From: Pilatotrama ljubarskyi
Taxonomy: Eukaryota > Basidiomycota > Agaricomycetes > Polyporales > Polyporaceae
Length of the DNA: 56,663 nt
Assembly: GCA_022385805.1 (NCBI GenBank)
Contig: MU277789.1
Location: forward strand, 1 to 56,663
Direction of reading: 5' to 3'
Shown: positions 56,177 to 56,663 of the stretch, piece by piece
Numbering within the stretch: position 1 is the first letter of the stretch
Layout: every line of letters starts with the position of its first letter
Program-made: the position numbers and the translations under genes
The notes under the pieces: generated by a model
Databases searched by the model: none
What the model was told of the DNA's origin: nothing
Seen by the model: only the letters and a program-made list of their open reading frames with translations

Positions 56177-56663
56177 GCGATGCGACCATCGTGTACCATT
56201 CCTTGGCAGTAAGGTTGATGTTGTGTAGGAGGGGTGTATCATCGTTGAAGCAGTTGACTTCCTGTAGCAGTAACTCTGTCTGTATCATAGCAATCTCGAT
56301 CACCGAACAAGGTAACGATGTGTTCATACGTGCTCAACATATGTCCGACGGATCTCCCGAGTCCCACGGTGCGGGGGTGCGTTAAGCAGTAACACACCGG
56401 GGCTTCGCTTTTTCTTTGTACCTCAGAACAAGTTAGAGAATTGGATCAAAAATTGGATATTTTGCTCTCGTGATAATACCTATTATCTTATACATTCTGG
56501 GAAGGGGAGAACGCGATACATAATTTGAAAATTTCTTTCCTGTTATGTGGTCCAGAAAATAGCAGCGCCCAAGGGGGCATCACACCGGCTTTCAGCGAAC
56601 ATATCCTTCAAAAGCGCTGGGTAGGACTCCGGACACCAGGGGAGGGGGGGTACTACATTAGCC
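56177..56663. other. Intergenic right end
   Basis: The last 487 bases hold the 3' UTR of the membrane-protein gene and an AT-rich stretch at about 56430-56550. No gene or repeat is recognisable. The window ends here. Confidence 0.5.

Noticed and set aside
1..56663. tRNA, rRNA, transposon or CRISPR features
   Set aside because: I found no tRNA B-box in a tRNA-like context, no rRNA, no transposase or reverse transcriptase motif and no regular repeat array.

Overview
This window looks like nuclear DNA of a filamentous basidiomycete, probably an agaricomycete. The evidence is dense small introns (about 45-100 nt, mostly GT..AG with CTNAC-type branch points), short intergenic gaps, monocistronic genes on both strands, and fungal families such as a Con-6 protein, a Sro7/tomosyn homolog and an EF-hand aspartate/glutamate carrier. 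Gene models were built by hand: splice sites were chosen so that reading phases agree and conserved motifs join. Exon-length sums were checked and divide by three for most models; this was not done for the RNase T2, ALDH, Sro7 and RING genes. Most products are housekeeping. There are no rRNA or tRNA genes, mobile elements or CRISPR arrays that I can support.

Layout: 0.9-5 kb holds a 73-aa hydrophobic small protein (-), the Golgi SNARE GOS1 (+) and a TatD/Scn1-type hydrolase (-). 5.4-11 kb holds TRM5 (+) and the mitochondrial aspartate/glutamate carrier (+). 11.6-17.7 kb holds a secreted Thr/Ser-rich repetitive wall protein (+), a TXNDC17-like thioredoxin (+) and an amidase (+). 18.3-24 kb holds a hypothetical gene (-), a GNAT-like protein (+) and the molybdopterin step-1 locus encoding MoaA- and MoaC-type proteins (-). 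24-31 kb holds a GT-A glycosyltransferase (-) head-to-head with a NIPSNAP protein (+), then a forkhead factor (+). 31.5-39.4 kb holds UTP13 (+), a DUF89/ARMT1 phosphatase (-) and a Con-6 protein (-). 40-46.6 kb holds an ICMT-like methyltransferase (+), a secreted RNase T2 (-) and a membrane-anchored aldehyde dehydrogenase (-). 46.8-56.2 kb holds an RNF126-type RING ligase (+), an NTF2/SnoaL-like protein (+), a Sro7/tomosyn homolog (-) and a multi-pass membrane protein (+).

The genes form no obvious cluster; what stands out is gene architecture. The carrier gene carries two consecutive 5-nt micro-exons plus a 19-nt exon. The aldehyde dehydrogenase carries another 5-nt micro-exon. The small-protein gene has an intron directly after its ATG, and splicing creates a predicted N-myristoylation signal. 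The Con-6 gene has an intron directly before its stop codon. Two introns appear to use GC donors. The MoaA/MoaC locus has a phase-compatible potential splice that would remove the MoaA Gly-Gly-stop and fuse the two enzymes, recalling the animal MOCS1 gene. Gaps over 300 bases are listed; a few contain open frames I could not turn into convincing genes.
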